Of a stretch of 64,000 nt of DNA, positions 1-9,482 are shown one piece after another. This stretch comes from Enterococcus sp. BWB1-3. Lineage in GTDB: Bacteria > Bacillota > Bacilli > Lactobacillales > Enterococcaceae. The DNA lies in contig NZ_JADOEP010000002.1 in the NCBI RefSeq assembly GCF_016745275.1, positions 104,928 through 168,927 on the forward strand. Reading direction: 5' to 3'. The notes beneath the pieces are model-generated. The model was not told where the DNA came from, did no database searches, and saw only the letters and a program-made list of their open reading frames with translations. A program made the position numbers and the translations under genes. How positions within the stretch are numbered: the stretch's first letter is position 1; each line of letters opens with the position of its first letter.

Positions 1-467
1 TAGGTAAACTTATAACGAACCCCTATCACCGCTGTTCCTGCAATTAAAGGGATTAGAAGTCCAAAAGCCTGCCCTCCCTGTGCTAAATAAGCAGCGATAG
101 AAAATACGATAGCCCGATAGATAGCAATAAAAATAGTATCCCCCACACCGGCAAACGGACCCATCAAGCCTGTTTTAAGTCCAGTAATTGCCATATCATC
201 TTCAATACCGATTTCTTCTTCCAAAGCCATATTTGCCCCTATAATTAAATTGGACATAGCAGGTGTCGTGTTAAAAAAACCGAGATGTGTCTTCAACGCC
301 TTTTTCATTTTTTCCTGATCATTTTTATAAAAGCGCTTCAGAGCCGGCATAATAACATAACAATAGCCCAACCCCTGCATTTTTTCATAGTTCCATCCCC
401 ATTGAAATCCAAACAGATTACGGACAAAGACTTTATTGATATCTTTTTTTGTTAATTTCTCAGTCAT
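1..467 (-). CDS. PTS mannose/fructose/sorbose family IID component (partial, C-terminus outside window)
   Basis: Membrane subunit IID of a mannose-family phosphotransferase system; with IIC it forms the sugar channel. I translated it from the minus strand: the start ATG lies at 467..465 and about 155 residues are visible before the window edge. The N-terminus has the family's pattern of an aromatic-rich stretch (FGFQWGWNYEKMQGLGY) followed by a helix and the GLMGPFAGVGDT loop typical of IID proteins. The start overlaps the stop of the upstream IIC gene by 8 bases (ATGACTGA), so the two are translationally coupled in one operon. The sugar cannot be told from this fragment, and the IIA/IIB genes are not in view. 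Confidence 0.9.
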   Translation of the reverse strand, partial: MTEKLTKKDINKVFVRNLFGFQWGWNYEKMQGLGYCYVIMPALKRFYKNDQEKMKKALKTHLGFFNTTPAMSNLIIGANMALEEEIGIEDDMAITGLKTGLMGPFAGVGDTIFIAIYRAIVFSIAAYLAQGGQAFGLLIPLIAGTAVIGVRYKFT

Positions 468-1260
468 CAATTTCTACCTCCTCATCATATTCATAGATCA
501 CGGAACCAGATGTTGCGATTGAACGATTATTTTGATTCATAACATAAAGTGCCGCTAAAGCCAAACCAACCAATGCTACTCCAAGAACAGAAAACAGTTC
601 AGCGAAGTATGCCATTAGGACAAAACCGATAATGAAATACGGCCAATATTTTTTTATTGGAAGATAGCGCATCAGGATAGCGATACCCATTGCCGGTAAA
701 ATCGCTCCAGCTGCTTTTAACCCATTCATTACCCATACTGGGATTAATTCGTTGATCACATTAACAACTTGCTCTCCAAAAGCCAGACCAATAAATACTG
801 GAATCACTCGAGAAATCGTCCATGGGAAAATACCCAGTATATTACAGCGCTCTACGCCCTTATAATTACCTTCTTCTGCGTATTTATCCGCTTTATGCTG
901 GAAGAATGTATTTGTCATTCGCCCCAAAATATCAAGCTGTGTCAACAGAAGTCCAATAGGAACTGCAACGCCGATTCCATACTCCGCACCTTTTCCTGAA
1001 AGGATCGCATACGCTGTACCCATGATAGCCCCTGAAAGAAAATCCGGGACTGTAGCGCCTCCGTAAGTAGCAACTCCTAAAGTCATCAACTGCAACGTCG
1101 CACCGATTTCCAGACCAGTCTTTAAATCCCCCATCATCAATCCTGTAACAGCAGCAGCAAACAATGGGGTATATGGGCCGATTTGAATTGAGATTTGATC
1201 TAATACCCCTACAGCAGTGTATAAACATAAAATCAGAATAATACCAAATGATATTTCCAT
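460..1260 (-). CDS. PTS mannose/fructose/sorbose family IIC component
   Basis: Membrane subunit IIC of a mannose-family PTS (AgaC/SorC-like), 266 residues, with many hydrophobic segments. The family signature GLMMGDLKTGLEIGATLQL lies near residues 40–60, with GGATVPDFLSGAIMGTAYA after it. The C-terminus is short and acidic (EYDEEVEIDD). It is the first gene of the visible operon, with a ribosome site AAGGAGG in front of the ATG and a good sigma-A promoter just upstream; IID follows with an 8-base overlap. Specificity is unknown. Members of this group import mannose, sorbose, N-acetylgalactosamine or fructosyl-amino sugars. Confidence 0.93.
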   Translation of the reverse strand: MEISFGIILILCLYTAVGVLDQISIQIGPYTPLFAAAVTGLMMGDLKTGLEIGATLQLMTLGVATYGGATVPDFLSGAIMGTAYAILSGKGAEYGIGVAVPIGLLLTQLDILGRMTNTFFQHKADKYAEEGNYKGVERCNILGIFPWTISRVIPVFIGLAFGEQVVNVINELIPVWVMNGLKAAGAILPAMGIAILMRYLPIKKYWPYFIIGFVLMAYFAELFSVLGVALVGLALAALYVMNQNNRSIATSGSVIYEYDEEVEIDD

Positions 1261-1301
1261 TCTCTTTTCCTCCTTGTATACGTTTTCTATTTGGTGATAT
1301 A

Positions 1302-1330
1302 ACTATACCATCTATGAAATAATATTTCAA
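1302..1330 (-). promoter_or_regulatory. sigma-A promoter of the PTS operon with overlapping palindrome
   Basis: On the minus strand, TTGAAA (1330–1325) and TATAGT (1307–1302) are separated by exactly 17 bases. A palindrome TGAAATA-A-TATTTCA (1315–1329) overlaps the -35 box and spacer, as expected for a repressor operator. The regulator is not in the window. Confidence 0.7.
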
Positions 1331-1415
1331 GTTATAAGAAAAAATACTTTTAACGAAATTTTGTTTCCTAAAATATATTTCATGTTATAATAGAAAAAAA
1401 GAAAGGAATACTATT

Positions 1416-2204
1416 ATGAGAGTCCTTATCATCTACTTTATTACGATCTTTCTATCAAACACAGTTGGTGCTGCTTCTGGAATGGGCGGCGGTGTGATTA
1501 TTAAACCGGTTCTGGATTTCATTGGACTTCATTCTTTAAGTGCCATAGCCTTTTATTCCAGCACAGCAGTATTCACCATGTCTGTTTCTTCAACTTATAA
1601 ACAGCTGAAAAACGGAGTTCAAATTAATTTGAGAGATGCATTAAGTATTTCAGCCGGTTCACTGATTGGAGGAGTTCTGGGAGATTATGTATTGAGCTTT
1701 CTATTAAAATTTTTTCAAGCAGATAGGCAAGTACAAATTATTCAAAATATCTTTATGATTGTGACTTTGGTTTTGGTTCTGCTTTATAATCAGCGAGGGA
1801 AAAGGCAGTTTAAATTATCTGGAATATTCCCATTCTTTATTGTGGGAATCACCTTAGGCATGCTTTCCACATTTCTGGGAATCGGAGGCGGACCGATTAA
1901 TGTAGCTGCACTTATTTTATTCTTTGGTATGGAAATCAAACTGGCAACTGTGTATTCCATTATTACTATCTTTTTCTCCCAAATTGCCAAACTGTCAGCA
2001 ATCGGATTAACCACTGGCTTTCATGTTTATGATCTGACTATTCTCTGGGTAGTCATTCCGGCTGCGTTACTAGGCGGGTATGCCGGCGGTCTATTAAGTG
2101 AAAAATTAACAGACCAACAAGTTAAAAAGCTGTACAGCCTAATTATTTTACTGGTGCTGGTTATCAATGGATATAATTTGTATACGGCGGCCGGTCTCAA
2201 ATAA
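1416..2204 (+). CDS. TSUP (TauE/SafE) family membrane transporter
   Basis: Predicted sulfite/organosulfonate-type exporter of the TSUP family, 262 residues, with about seven or eight membrane segments. Both family repeats are visible: an N-terminal GAASGMGGGVIIKP and a second glycine-rich loop FLGIGGGPINVAAL near residue 155. It is transcribed divergently from the PTS operon; a TATAAT box at 1386–1391 is suitably placed upstream, and AAAGGA precedes the ATG. The substrate cannot be inferred from sequence, since TSUP members move sulfite, sulfolactate, taurine products or other small anions. Confidence 0.85.
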   Translation: MRVLIIYFITIFLSNTVGAASGMGGGVIIKPVLDFIGLHSLSAIAFYSSTAVFTMSVSSTYKQLKNGVQINLRDALSISAGSLIGGVLGDYVLSFLLKFFQADRQVQIIQNIFMIVTLVLVLLYNQRGKRQFKLSGIFPFFIVGITLGMLSTFLGIGGGPINVAALILFFGMEIKLATVYSIITIFFSQIAKLSAIGLTTGFHVYDLTILWVVIPAALLGGYAGGLLSEKLTDQQVKKLYSLIILLVLVINGYNLYTAAGLK

Positions 2205-2279
2205 ATGGCAAGAGACTGTGATAAACACTCATCAGATAAGTACACTGAGTACTGTCTCGGAGCTGAAAAACTACAAAAA

Positions 2280-2324
2280 GAGAATCTCCGTCATCAAACA
2301 GATTTGTTGATGACGGAGATTCTC
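2280..2324 (-). terminator. rho-independent terminator with perfect 18-bp stem
   Basis: Stem GAGAATCTCCGTCATCAA (2280–2297) pairs exactly with 2307–2324, loop about 9 bases. On the minus strand the stem is followed by TTTTT, so it mainly ends the zinc-ribbon gene. It also sits after the TSUP gene and may act on that convergent transcript. Confidence 0.88.
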
Positions 2325-2356
2325 TCCAGTTTTCCTGCTGAGCAATTCCTGAAAAT

Positions 2357-2617
2357 TTATTCAGAAGCTGTTTCTGTATCCGCAACTAGATAGCGTTCAA
2401 GCATATCCTTCGTCAGCTCTTTGCCATGATGACAAATCGGACAAAGCATATAATATGTTGAAGATGTCGTAAATAATGGAATCCAGAAAAGTGTAAATTT
2501 TCTGCCAACCTGTTTTGCCTGCATTACCACATCGTTATTACAATTTCCACAGGTACAACGAACAACTGTCTCACCTAAATCCTTTTCAAATCCTCTTGAA
2601 CCCCATACAATGAACAT
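2357..2617 (-). CDS. small zinc-ribbon protein
   Basis: Protein of 86 residues with a split zinc ribbon: Cys21, Cys23 and Cys26 in RCTCGNC, then Cys59 and Cys62 in LCPICHHG. Between them is an aromatic/hydrophobic stretch (FTLFWIPLFTTSSTYYM) that may be buried or membrane-associated. It resembles the zinc-ribbon-domain proteins that are widespread in Firmicutes and have no assigned function. A ribosome site AGAGGA precedes the ATG, the gene stands alone, and it ends at a strong terminator. Binding of nucleic acid or protein is only a guess. Confidence 0.8.
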   Translation of the reverse strand: MFIVWGSRGFEKDLGETVVRCTCGNCNNDVVMQAKQVGRKFTLFWIPLFTTSSTYYMLCPICHHGKELTKDMLERYLVADTETASE

Positions 2618-2873
2618 AGCTTTTCCTCTTTTCGTTTTTCTCCTTTTTAGATTATCAAAATTTCTCCAGATAATCTTTCTCTATTATACCTGTTAGCAGT
2701 ACAAAAAAGAAACTTAATTTTGCGTACAGAAATGAATATTCCTGAACAACCTCCCGAATTTAAAACCATATGGAGCAATGGACCTCTCCAAAAGCACTAA
2801 ATCCCGGAGAAGAATCAACTGTCGATTCAACGAAATCCGGTTTCTTGTCTATTGGTGAAATTGAAAAGAGTTT

Positions 2874-3031
2874 GGGACAGAATCAAAGTTCCAAACTCTC
2901 TTCATATCTAAACCCGAATAAACGGCGGTACAAAAGCAACTCCTTCGGAATTAAGCCGAACTATCTTGAAAATATGAAGACCTATTTTCGGATATTCCTT
3001 CTTAATTCTCGGAGCTGATCGCTTTTGTCCC
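2874..3031. repeat. MITE-like dispersed repeat, copy 1 (GGGACA…TGTCCC ends)
   Basis: This 158-bp unit starts GGGACA (2874) and ends TGTCCC (3031). Internal landmarks are CCCGAATAAACGGCGGTAC and CTCCTTCGGAATTAAGC. The same landmarks recur at about 31.1, 32.0 and 58.7 kb. The open frame across 2770–3018 is not credible as a gene. The rest of the gap between 2618 and 3114 shows nothing else. Confidence 0.75.
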
Positions 3032-3114
3032 GACCTCTATCAAAACCTATCTGAAAACTATTGAAGAAACGAGTTTTCAAGAATTTTGGCAGAGATCCAG
3101 AAAAAATCCACAGC

Positions 3115-4353
3115 TTATTTGTACAACGGATGTTTCTTTGTCAATTCTTTTACAGCTTCTTTAACTTCCGTCATCATTTCTTCGTTTTCACGATTTTTCA
3201 GTGCCTTAACAATCAGTTTTGCCACTTCAACTGAATCTTCTTCTCTGAAGCCGCGGGTTGTAATTGCCGGGGTTCCAACACGAATACCGCTTGTTTTAAA
3301 TGGACTCAGCTGTTCAAATGGAATGGCATTTTTATTCACTGTAATATTCACGCTATCTAAGATTGTTTCAGCTTCTTTTCCATTGATACCAAAACCAGTA
3401 ACATCTATCAGCAGAAGATGGTTGTCTGTTGCTCCACTTACCAAGCGTGCTTCCGGAGCCTGATTAAAGACCTTTGTCATTGCTTTGGCGTTTGCTATCA
3501 CTTGTTCGCTGTAATCTTTAAAATCAAGATCCAATGCTTCTTTAAACGCTACTGCCTTGCCCGCAATAACATGTTCCAATGGACCACCTTGAATTCCGGG
3601 GAAAATATTACTGTTAATTTTTTTAGCCAGCTCTTCGTCATTTGTCAAAATCAAGCCTCCACGAGGACCGCGTAAGGTTTTATGTGTTGTTGATGTCGTA
3701 ATATCTGCATAAGGAACTGGGTTTGGATGTAAACCAGCCGCAACCAGTCCGGCAATATGAGCCATATCAACCATTAATTTTGCGCCCACTTCATCAGCAA
3801 TTTCACGGAATTTTTCAAAGTCCAGTGTTCGCGAATATGCACTTGCACCGGCTACAATCAGCTTAGGCTGATGCTCGCGTGCCAGAATACGAACGACATT
3901 GTAATCAATTACTTCCGTTACAGGATCGACACCATAACTAACAAAATTGTATGTCTTACCGCTGAAATTCACTGGTGATCCATGGGTTAAGTGTCCACCC
4001 GCAGACAAATCCATTCCCATCACTGTATCACCAGGCTCAATTAATGAAAGATACGCTGCTGTATTTGCCTGCGAACCAGAATGAGGCTGAACATTGGCGA
4101 ATCCTGCACCGAATAATTCCTTGGCACGTTCAATAGCCAGACTCTCAATCACATCAACAAATTCACACCCGCCATAGTAGCGTTTCCCAGGATAGCCCTC
4201 CGCATATTTGTTTGTCAGAATACTTCCCTGGGCAGCCATGACCCCTTCTGAGACTACATTTTCCGATGCAATCAATTCCAGATTGTTTTCTTGGCGCTCT
4301 TTTTCTTTTCCAATCGCTTCCCAAACTTCAGGATCAAATATTTCATAACTCAT
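3115..4353 (-). CDS. glyA: serine hydroxymethyltransferase
   Basis: Pyridoxal-phosphate enzyme interconverting serine plus tetrahydrofolate with glycine plus 5,10-methylene-tetrahydrofolate; the main one-carbon source in the cytosol. It has 412 residues, the normal bacterial length. The PLP lysine is Lys225 in [15 protein letters not shown], and the upstream [14 protein letters not shown] and SENVVSEGV motifs are intact. It is the last gene of a minus-strand housekeeping block, 72 bp after the threonylcarbamoyl-AMP synthase gene, with its own GAGGTG ribosome site. Confidence 0.98.
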   Translation of the reverse strand: MSYEIFDPEVWEAIGKEKERQENNLELIASENVVSEGVMAAQGSILTNKYAEGYPGKRYYGGCEFVDVIESLAIERAKELFGAGFANVQPHSGSQANTAAYLSLIEPGDTVMGMDLSAGGHLTHGSPVNFSGKTYNFVSYGVDPVTEVIDYNVVRILAREHQPKLIVAGASAYSRTLDFEKFREIADEVGAKLMVDMAHIAGLVAAGLHPNPVPYADITTSTTHKTLRGPRGGLILTNDEELAKKINSNIFPGIQGGPLEHVIAGKAVAFKEALDLDFKDYSEQVIANAKAMTKVFNQAPEARLVSGATDNHLLLIDVTGFGINGKEAETILDSVNITVNKNAIPFEQLSPFKTSGIRVGTPAITTRGFREEDSVEVAKLIVKALKNRENEEMMTEVKEAVKELTKKHPLYK

Positions 4354-4425
4354 TTAGACAACACCTCATTATAATTTCTTGTTTCGATTGTATCATACTT
4401 AAATCCAGTCTACTCAAAAAAGCGA

Positions 4426-5448
4426 TCAGATTTTCAAAAAATTTTGCCCCGCAGCTTTTTTTAGCCGGTTCATATAGGCTTCACCTAAACCATTTTCTGG
4501 AAATGACGGTGCAAAAATGATATCCACCTGTGCATCATCCAGCTTACGCAACCCTGAAAACAGCTGCTTCGTTGCTTGTTCCACTGTATTCTCACCAAAA
4601 GAGAAGATTTTTGTTACCTGATTCCCTAGTCGCTCAGCCGTCTTCCGATCTGTAAATATTCCGGCTTTTTTATTCTGAGCGTTCGCCCACTCCACTGCTT
4701 TCAGCCAGTCTGTCTCTGTATTTTCAACAATCCAGACTGGGGTATCCGGAGAATAATGTTTGTATTTCATTCCCGGTGCCTTAGGTGCTTCTTTCTCCAC
4801 CAGTAAATGTCTATCCACTCTTACCGTCCCAATCACTTGCTCCAGCTCCTCTTTTGTCACCGCTCCCGGACGTAAAATCATTGGACCATTAATTGAATCC
4901 GACAAATCAAGGACTGTTGACTCCACACCAATTTGAGTAGGACCGCCATCGACAACACCCTCGATTTTTCCTCGAAGATCATGAAACACATGATCCGCTG
5001 TTGTCGGACTGGGTTTTCCAGAGGTATTGGCACTTGGACCGACTAATGGAATTCCTGCTTCTTCAATCAGCTGCAGTGTCAATGGATGGTCCGGCATTCT
5101 AAATGCAACAGTGGTCAGCCCGCCAGTTACAACAGAAGAGAAGCTTCCTTCCTTCATTGGTAAAATCAGTGTCAGCGGTCCAGGCCAAAAATGATCAATC
5201 AATGTTTCTGCCATCCCCGGCAAATTTTCAACATATTGTTCCATCATTTTTTTTCCATTTACATGAACAATTAGAGGATTGTCGCTCGGACGCCCTTTTA
5301 CCTGATAAACCTGTTTCACAGCGGATTCAGAGAGCGCACTGGCACCCAACCCGTACACCGTCTCTGTCGGAAAAGAAACAAGTGCGCCTTTTTTCAGGAA
5401 GTCCGCTGCCTTTTTTATATCTTCAATAGTAAATCGTTGCGTTTCCAC
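4426..5448 (-). CDS. L-threonylcarbamoyladenylate synthase (Sua5/YwlC type)
   Basis: Makes threonylcarbamoyl-AMP from threonine, bicarbonate and ATP, the first step of the tRNA t6A37 modification. It has 340 residues: an N-terminal YrdC domain (about 1–200) with FPTETVYGLGASA, KGRPSDNPLIVHV and GPSANTSGKPSPT, and a C-terminal Sua5 domain (about 225–340). This long form is usual in Firmicutes, while E. coli has the short TsaC. It lies 17 bp downstream of prmC in the same direction, so the two translation-related genes are probably co-transcribed. Confidence 0.95.
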   Translation of the reverse strand: METQRFTIEDIKKAADFLKKGALVSFPTETVYGLGASALSESAVKQVYQVKGRPSDNPLIVHVNGKKMMEQYVENLPGMAETLIDHFWPGPLTLILPMKEGSFSSVVTGGLTTVAFRMPDHPLTLQLIEEAGIPLVGPSANTSGKPSPTTADHVFHDLRGKIEGVVDGGPTQIGVESTVLDLSDSINGPMILRPGAVTKEELEQVIGTVRVDRHLLVEKEAPKAPGMKYKHYSPDTPVWIVENTETDWLKAVEWANAQNKKAGIFTDRKTAERLGNQVTKIFSFGENTVEQATKQLFSGLRKLDDAQVDIIFAPSFPENGLGEAYMNRLKKAAGQNFLKI

Positions 5449-5465
5449 TGCCTCTCCTCCTCTGT

Positions 5466-6299
5466 TTAATCTGCAATAACCATTCGATCTTTCCCTGAAA
5501 GGTCCTTTTTTATTCTAATACGTTTTTCCGGGAAAGCTGTCTGAATCATTTTTTTGACGGCTTCTCCTTGTTGAAAACCAATCTCAAAATAAATTTTTCC
5601 GTTTGAAACCAGGCAGCTTTTCGCTTCCTCAATCAACTGCCTGTAGACAGCCAAACCGTTCTCTTCAGCCAGCAAAGCCAAATGGGGCTCATATTTCCGT
5701 ACACTTTCGTCCATCAATGCCCACTCCTCTGTACTGATGTACGGCGGATTGGAAATCAGAATGTCAACACTATGTCCATTTAGCGGAGCCAGCCCGTTGC
5801 CCAAAAAGAATTCAACTGCTGCTCCCAATCTTTCACTGTTTTTTTCTGCAACTTTTAGCGCTTCTTCTGACAAGTCAACTGCTTTTACCTGCCAGGCAGG
5901 ACGGGCCAATTTCAGACTGACTGCAATAGCTCCTGTTCCAGTCCCTACATCAACTACCGTTAATTCTTTGTTGCCATTTTCCTCAAGACAGTATTCCACC
6001 AGCTCTTCAGTTTCCGGTCTTGGGATTAATGTATGCTCTGTAACACTAAACCGATGTCCGTAAAACTCACTGTATCCGAGTAAATACTGCGGGGGATAAT
6101 CTGTCAGAAGCTGCGCCAGATCTGCCTCTAGCCTCTGTTCCTCCTCAGCTGAAATCGCATCTCTCATATGCAGCAGCCAGTCTGTTTTGGACCAGCCTTT
6201 TCTTTCCAGAAAAAGATACTGGATGGCATAGCCTTCTTTGCCGGCTTCTTCTAAAAAAGAAGAAGCCCGTTTCAGGACTTCAAAATAACTTCTACCCAT
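5466..6299 (-). CDS. prmC: peptide chain release factor glutamine N5-methyltransferase
   Basis: Methylates the glutamine of the GGQ motif in release factors, using S-adenosylmethionine. The catalytic NPPY signature is present ([10 protein letters not shown]), and the SAM-binding loop [15 protein letters not shown] lies before it. I place the start at ATG 6299 (MGRSYFEV, 277 residues), not at the longer frame beginning 6332. This ATG overlaps the prfA stop by 8 bases (ATGGGTAG), the usual coupled prfA–prmC arrangement, which puts the modifying enzyme next to its substrate. Confidence 0.95.
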   Translation of the reverse strand: MGRSYFEVLKRASSFLEEAGKEGYAIQYLFLERKGWSKTDWLLHMRDAISAEEEQRLEADLAQLLTDYPPQYLLGYSEFYGHRFSVTEHTLIPRPETEELVEYCLEENGNKELTVVDVGTGTGAIAVSLKLARPAWQVKAVDLSEEALKVAEKNSERLGAAVEFFLGNGLAPLNGHSVDILISNPPYISTEEWALMDESVRKYEPHLALLAEENGLAVYRQLIEEAKSCLVSNGKIYFEIGFQQGEAVKKMIQTAFPEKRIRIKKDLSGKDRMVIAD

Positions 6300-7365
6300 T
6301 CTGCATCTCTTCCAGCTTCGATGTCTGATCATACATTACCAAGGCATCAATGATTTCATCCAGTTTGCCGGCAAGAATTTGATCCAGCTTCTGAATGGTT
6401 AACCCAATACGATGATCTGTCACACGATTCTGCGGGAAATTGTAGGTACGGATTCGTTCAGAACGATCTCCGGTGCCCACTGCTGATTTACGGTTGGCAT
6501 CATATTCGCTTTGTGCTTCCTGCTGAATAATATCATACACTCTGGCACGCAGAACCTTCATTGCTTTATCCCGGTTTTTAAGCTGCGAACGTTCATCCTG
6601 CATCGCAACAACCACTCCGGTAGGAATATGTGTCAGACGAACGGCAGAAGCAGTTTTATTGACGTGCTGTCCGCCCGCTCCGCTGGCATGATAAATATCT
6701 GTACGAATATCTTTTTCTGCGATATCAATTTCTACTTCTTCTGCTTCCGGCATGACAACAACCGTCGCTGTAGACGTATGGATACGCCCCTGTGACTCTG
6801 TTGACGGCACCCGCTGTACGCGGTGTGCGCCGCTTTCATATTTCAGCTTGGAGAATACATTGTCTCCGCTAATCATCATGATCACTTCTTTATAACCGCC
6901 GATTCCTGTAATATTGGCTTCAAGCACTTCCACTTTCCAGCCCTGAGATTCAGCATATTTCTGATACATGTTAAATAGGTCGCCTGCAAACAGTGCAGCT
7001 TCATCTCCGCCGGCAGCTCCCCGGATTTCCATGATAATATTTTTATCATCGTTAGGATCTTTTGGCAAAAGCAAAATTTTAATTTTTTCTTCCAGTTCTT
7101 CTTTTTCCTTTTTTAAATCTGACAATTCTTCTTTGGCCATTTCAGCCATTTCAGCATCCAGATTTTCACCCAGCAATTCTTCGGTATCTCTAATACCGTC
7201 AACCACAGTTTTATAACGGCGATAAGTCTCTACTGTTCCCCTTGTATTTGCTTCTTCCTTTGAAAGCTCCATAAATCGTTTCGTGTCAGTGATGACTTCC
7301 GGATCACTTAACAGCTCGCCCAGCTCTTCATAGCGATCTTCTATACTTTGCAACTGATCGTACAT
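6292..7365 (-). CDS. prfA: peptide chain release factor 1
   Basis: RF1 recognises UAA and UAG stop codons and triggers peptide release. It has 357 residues, the normal length. The peptidyl-tRNA hydrolysis motif GGQ is at residues 231–233 ([12 protein letters not shown]), and the codon-reading tripeptide P-S-T is at 187–189, as expected for RF1 and not RF2. The N-terminal coiled-coil region (about 1–100) is intact. It precedes prmC, which methylates Gln233, and follows tdk with a 111-bp gap. Confidence 0.98.
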   Translation of the reverse strand: MYDQLQSIEDRYEELGELLSDPEVITDTKRFMELSKEEANTRGTVETYRRYKTVVDGIRDTEELLGENLDAEMAEMAKEELSDLKKEKEELEEKIKILLLPKDPNDDKNIIMEIRGAAGGDEAALFAGDLFNMYQKYAESQGWKVEVLEANITGIGGYKEVIMMISGDNVFSKLKYESGAHRVQRVPSTESQGRIHTSTATVVVMPEAEEVEIDIAEKDIRTDIYHASGAGGQHVNKTASAVRLTHIPTGVVVAMQDERSQLKNRDKAMKVLRARVYDIIQQEAQSEYDANRKSAVGTGDRSERIRTYNFPQNRVTDHRIGLTIQKLDQILAGKLDEIIDALVMYDQTSKLEEMQNG

Positions 7366-7476
7366 GTAGTTAAACTCCTTCTTTGCTTTTATTAATTACT
7401 CCACGAGGCAGTCTTTTCTGCTCTCTTGTACTATTACTTTTTATGCTCCTGCCTTATCTGTTTATCTACAGCTTCA

Positions 7477-8058
7477 CTAAGATTCTTTTCTTTCCATTGG
7501 ATGAAAGTAATGATGTCTGCACACAGGATAATACGCTTCATTGCCGCCAATCTGCACTTGATCACCTTCATAGACCGGCTGACCGTCGATATAGTGAAGA
7601 TTCATGATGGCCTTTTTGTGGCAGAACCAGCAAATGGTTTTCAGCTCTTCAATTTTATCTGCATAAAGCAGCAGATATTTTGATCCTTCAAACAGCTCAT
7701 TACGAAAATCGTTCTTTAATCCGAACGCCATTACAGGGATGTTCAGCTCATCAACGACTCTGGCAAATTCGATGACATGATGCTTGCTCAAAAACTGAGA
7801 TTCATCAACCAATACACAATAAGGTCGATCCTTCAAACCATTAACCAATTCAAACACATCTGTCCCTTCAAAAATCGGCAGTGCTTCTCTTTTTAAGCCA
7901 ATTCTGCTGGACACATTCCCGACACCATCTCGGGTATCCAGACCGCTTGTCATAATCACTACAGGCTTGTCCTGTTCTTCATAGTTATGTGCTACTTTTA
8001 AAATCTCAATTGTTTTGCCGCTGTTCATCGCGCCATATTTAAAAAAAAGTTGTGCCAT
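7477..8058 (-). CDS. tdk: thymidine kinase (type II)
   Basis: Salvage enzyme phosphorylating thymidine with ATP. It has 193 residues. The P-loop GAMNSGKT spans residues 9–16, the catalytic glutamate is Glu86 in DESQF, and the structural zinc site is Cys143, Cys146, Cys180 and His183. An AAAGGTGA-like ribosome site precedes the ATG. Its promoter region (8098–8132) is where the mobile element has inserted, and the 37-bp attachment core supplies the -10-like box. Confidence 0.97.
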   Translation of the reverse strand: MAQLFFKYGAMNSGKTIEILKVAHNYEEQDKPVVIMTSGLDTRDGVGNVSSRIGLKREALPIFEGTDVFELVNGLKDRPYCVLVDESQFLSKHHVIEFARVVDELNIPVMAFGLKNDFRNELFEGSKYLLLYADKIEELKTICWFCHKKAIMNLHYIDGQPVYEGDQVQIGGNEAYYPVCRHHYFHPMERKES

Positions 8059-8095
8059 CGCTCACAGTCACCTTTCATTTCATTCCTTTCGTATT

Positions 8096-8132
8096 TTACT
8101 ATATTTCCGAAGTTTTTTATAGTAGTAAATTT
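8096..8132. repeat. attL: 37-bp attachment core of the integrated element
   Basis: This 37-base sequence is repeated identically at 19534–19570, in the same orientation, on either side of the integrase-led gene block. The arms ACTATA and TATAGT inside it form an imperfect dyad, typical of a tyrosine-recombinase core site. It lies 38 bp upstream of the tdk start; the minus-strand TATAGT at 8103–8098 could be the tdk -10 box. Confidence 0.85.
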
Positions 8133-8227
8133 AAGCCTTATGTATCAAGGGGTTTCAGCGACATGAGTTTTTTCATGCCTGCACCTATGCCTGCTCCTTT
8201 TTTGGCATATAAAAAAGAAAAAAGTAA

Positions 8228-9424
8228 TCATCCCACTTGAATTAGTGGAACAATTACCTCATCTGCTTTATTTGCTATTTCTACTAAATAATTTGGACTT
8301 GTATGGGTATAACCATCTGTCATTGTTTTATCTTTTAATGTATGACCTACATATTTACTTAATTTATTTTTTGTTGTTTCATACTCTGTTAATAAGGTGA
8401 TAAACGTATGCCTAAACGCATGGGCTGTAAATTTTTCTCTTTTCATTGCTTCACATATGACTTCTAACTTATAATTTATTGCACTATTTGTATATCTCTT
8501 CTCTTGAGCTATATTATAAAATACTACCTCTGAATATTCATTGATTTCTCTATTAAATTTCTCTTCTGCTTCTTTTTGAGATACTTTCCACTTTTTCAAC
8601 AATTCCAATAAATATTCTGAAGAAATTGGGATGATACGATTTGAATCTATAGTCTTAGGACTTGAAACCTCTATCCTTCTTTTTAATTCTACTTGAGTTT
8701 TGTTAATAGTAAGTGTTTTTTCCTTTAAATTAATATCTGACCAATTTAATGCTAATGCTTCTCCAATCCTAATGCCTGTCATAACCAATAATGTGAATAG
8801 AGTTTTATATTGCAGATTATGACTGTTTTTATTTTGTGCTTTTGTTTTATTTCTTTCTTCCATTCCTTTAAAGAATTGATTTAATTCTATTGCTGTTAAA
8901 TACTTATCCTCTTCTTTTTTCTTCTTCTTTAATTTTGATTTTTGTACAACTACAATATCCACCGGATTTAATCTTATTATTCCAGCATTTTTTGCCAGTT
9001 CAAAAATTGATTTAATCATACTTACTTGATTATTCATATTTGTGTATCTTGGTGTTAAATCATCTATTATTTCTTGCATAGTAACAGAATTTACTTTACG
9101 TATTTTTTTACTACCTAATTTATTTTTGAACCCTGTTTTATACCTTCTTTCATATCCTATAATTGATTGTTCCTTAACATCTCTCTTTTTTGTCAACTCT
9201 AACCAATATTCAAAAACTTCATCAACAGTAGAATCATATCCTAATTTTACTGTTGCTAACTCCTCCATATCATCTCTATATCTTGCTTCTGCTAACCTAG
9301 CATCACTTTTTGTTCTAAAACCGCCTCTACAAATATCTATCCTTTTTTTACTTAAAGGGTCTCTTCGAGAAATAACAAACCTCCATCTAACTCCTCTTTT
9401 TACCTCATAACTTGAAACTGACAT
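8228..9424 (-). CDS. int: tyrosine recombinase (integrase) of the element
   Basis: Site-specific integrase that would insert and excise the element at the 37-bp core. It has 398 residues from the ATG at 9424, chosen for the GGAAGA ribosome site; a GTG three codons upstream is possible. Layout is an N-terminal arm-binding domain (about 1–65), a core-binding SAM-like domain (about 66–165) and a catalytic domain. Catalytic residues in this numbering are Arg219 (TGIRIGEAL), His335 and Arg338 (HAFRHTF), His361 (YVGHTLKDK) and Tyr372 (TDGYTHTS). It lies 95 bp inside attL and reads outward, as in Tn916-like and phage-type elements. The AAA/TTT-rich codon use differs from tdk next door. Confidence 0.95.
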   Translation of the reverse strand: MSVSSYEVKRGVRWRFVISRRDPLSKKRIDICRGGFRTKSDARLAEARYRDDMEELATVKLGYDSTVDEVFEYWLELTKKRDVKEQSIIGYERRYKTGFKNKLGSKKIRKVNSVTMQEIIDDLTPRYTNMNNQVSMIKSIFELAKNAGIIRLNPVDIVVVQKSKLKKKKKEEDKYLTAIELNQFFKGMEERNKTKAQNKNSHNLQYKTLFTLLVMTGIRIGEALALNWSDINLKEKTLTINKTQVELKRRIEVSSPKTIDSNRIIPISSEYLLELLKKWKVSQKEAEEKFNREINEYSEVVFYNIAQEKRYTNSAINYKLEVICEAMKREKFTAHAFRHTFITLLTEYETTKNKLSKYVGHTLKDKTMTDGYTHTSPNYLVEIANKADEVIVPLIQVG

Positions 9425-9482
9425 ATAATACACATCTTCCTTTCTAATTTTATTTTTTTAAATCCAGCATACCTCCATACCT

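Noticed and set aside
2205..2393. 62-codon frame after the TSUP gene
   Set aside because: It runs through an 18-bp terminator stem and into the opposite-strand zinc-ribbon gene.
2770..3018. 82-codon frame
   Set aside because: It is mostly the MITE-like repeat, and similar repeats elsewhere break the frame.
6300..6332. N-terminal extension of prmC
   Set aside because: The extra 11 codons lie inside prfA, lack a ribosome site and are not part of PrmC; the ATG overlapping the prfA stop is the usual start.
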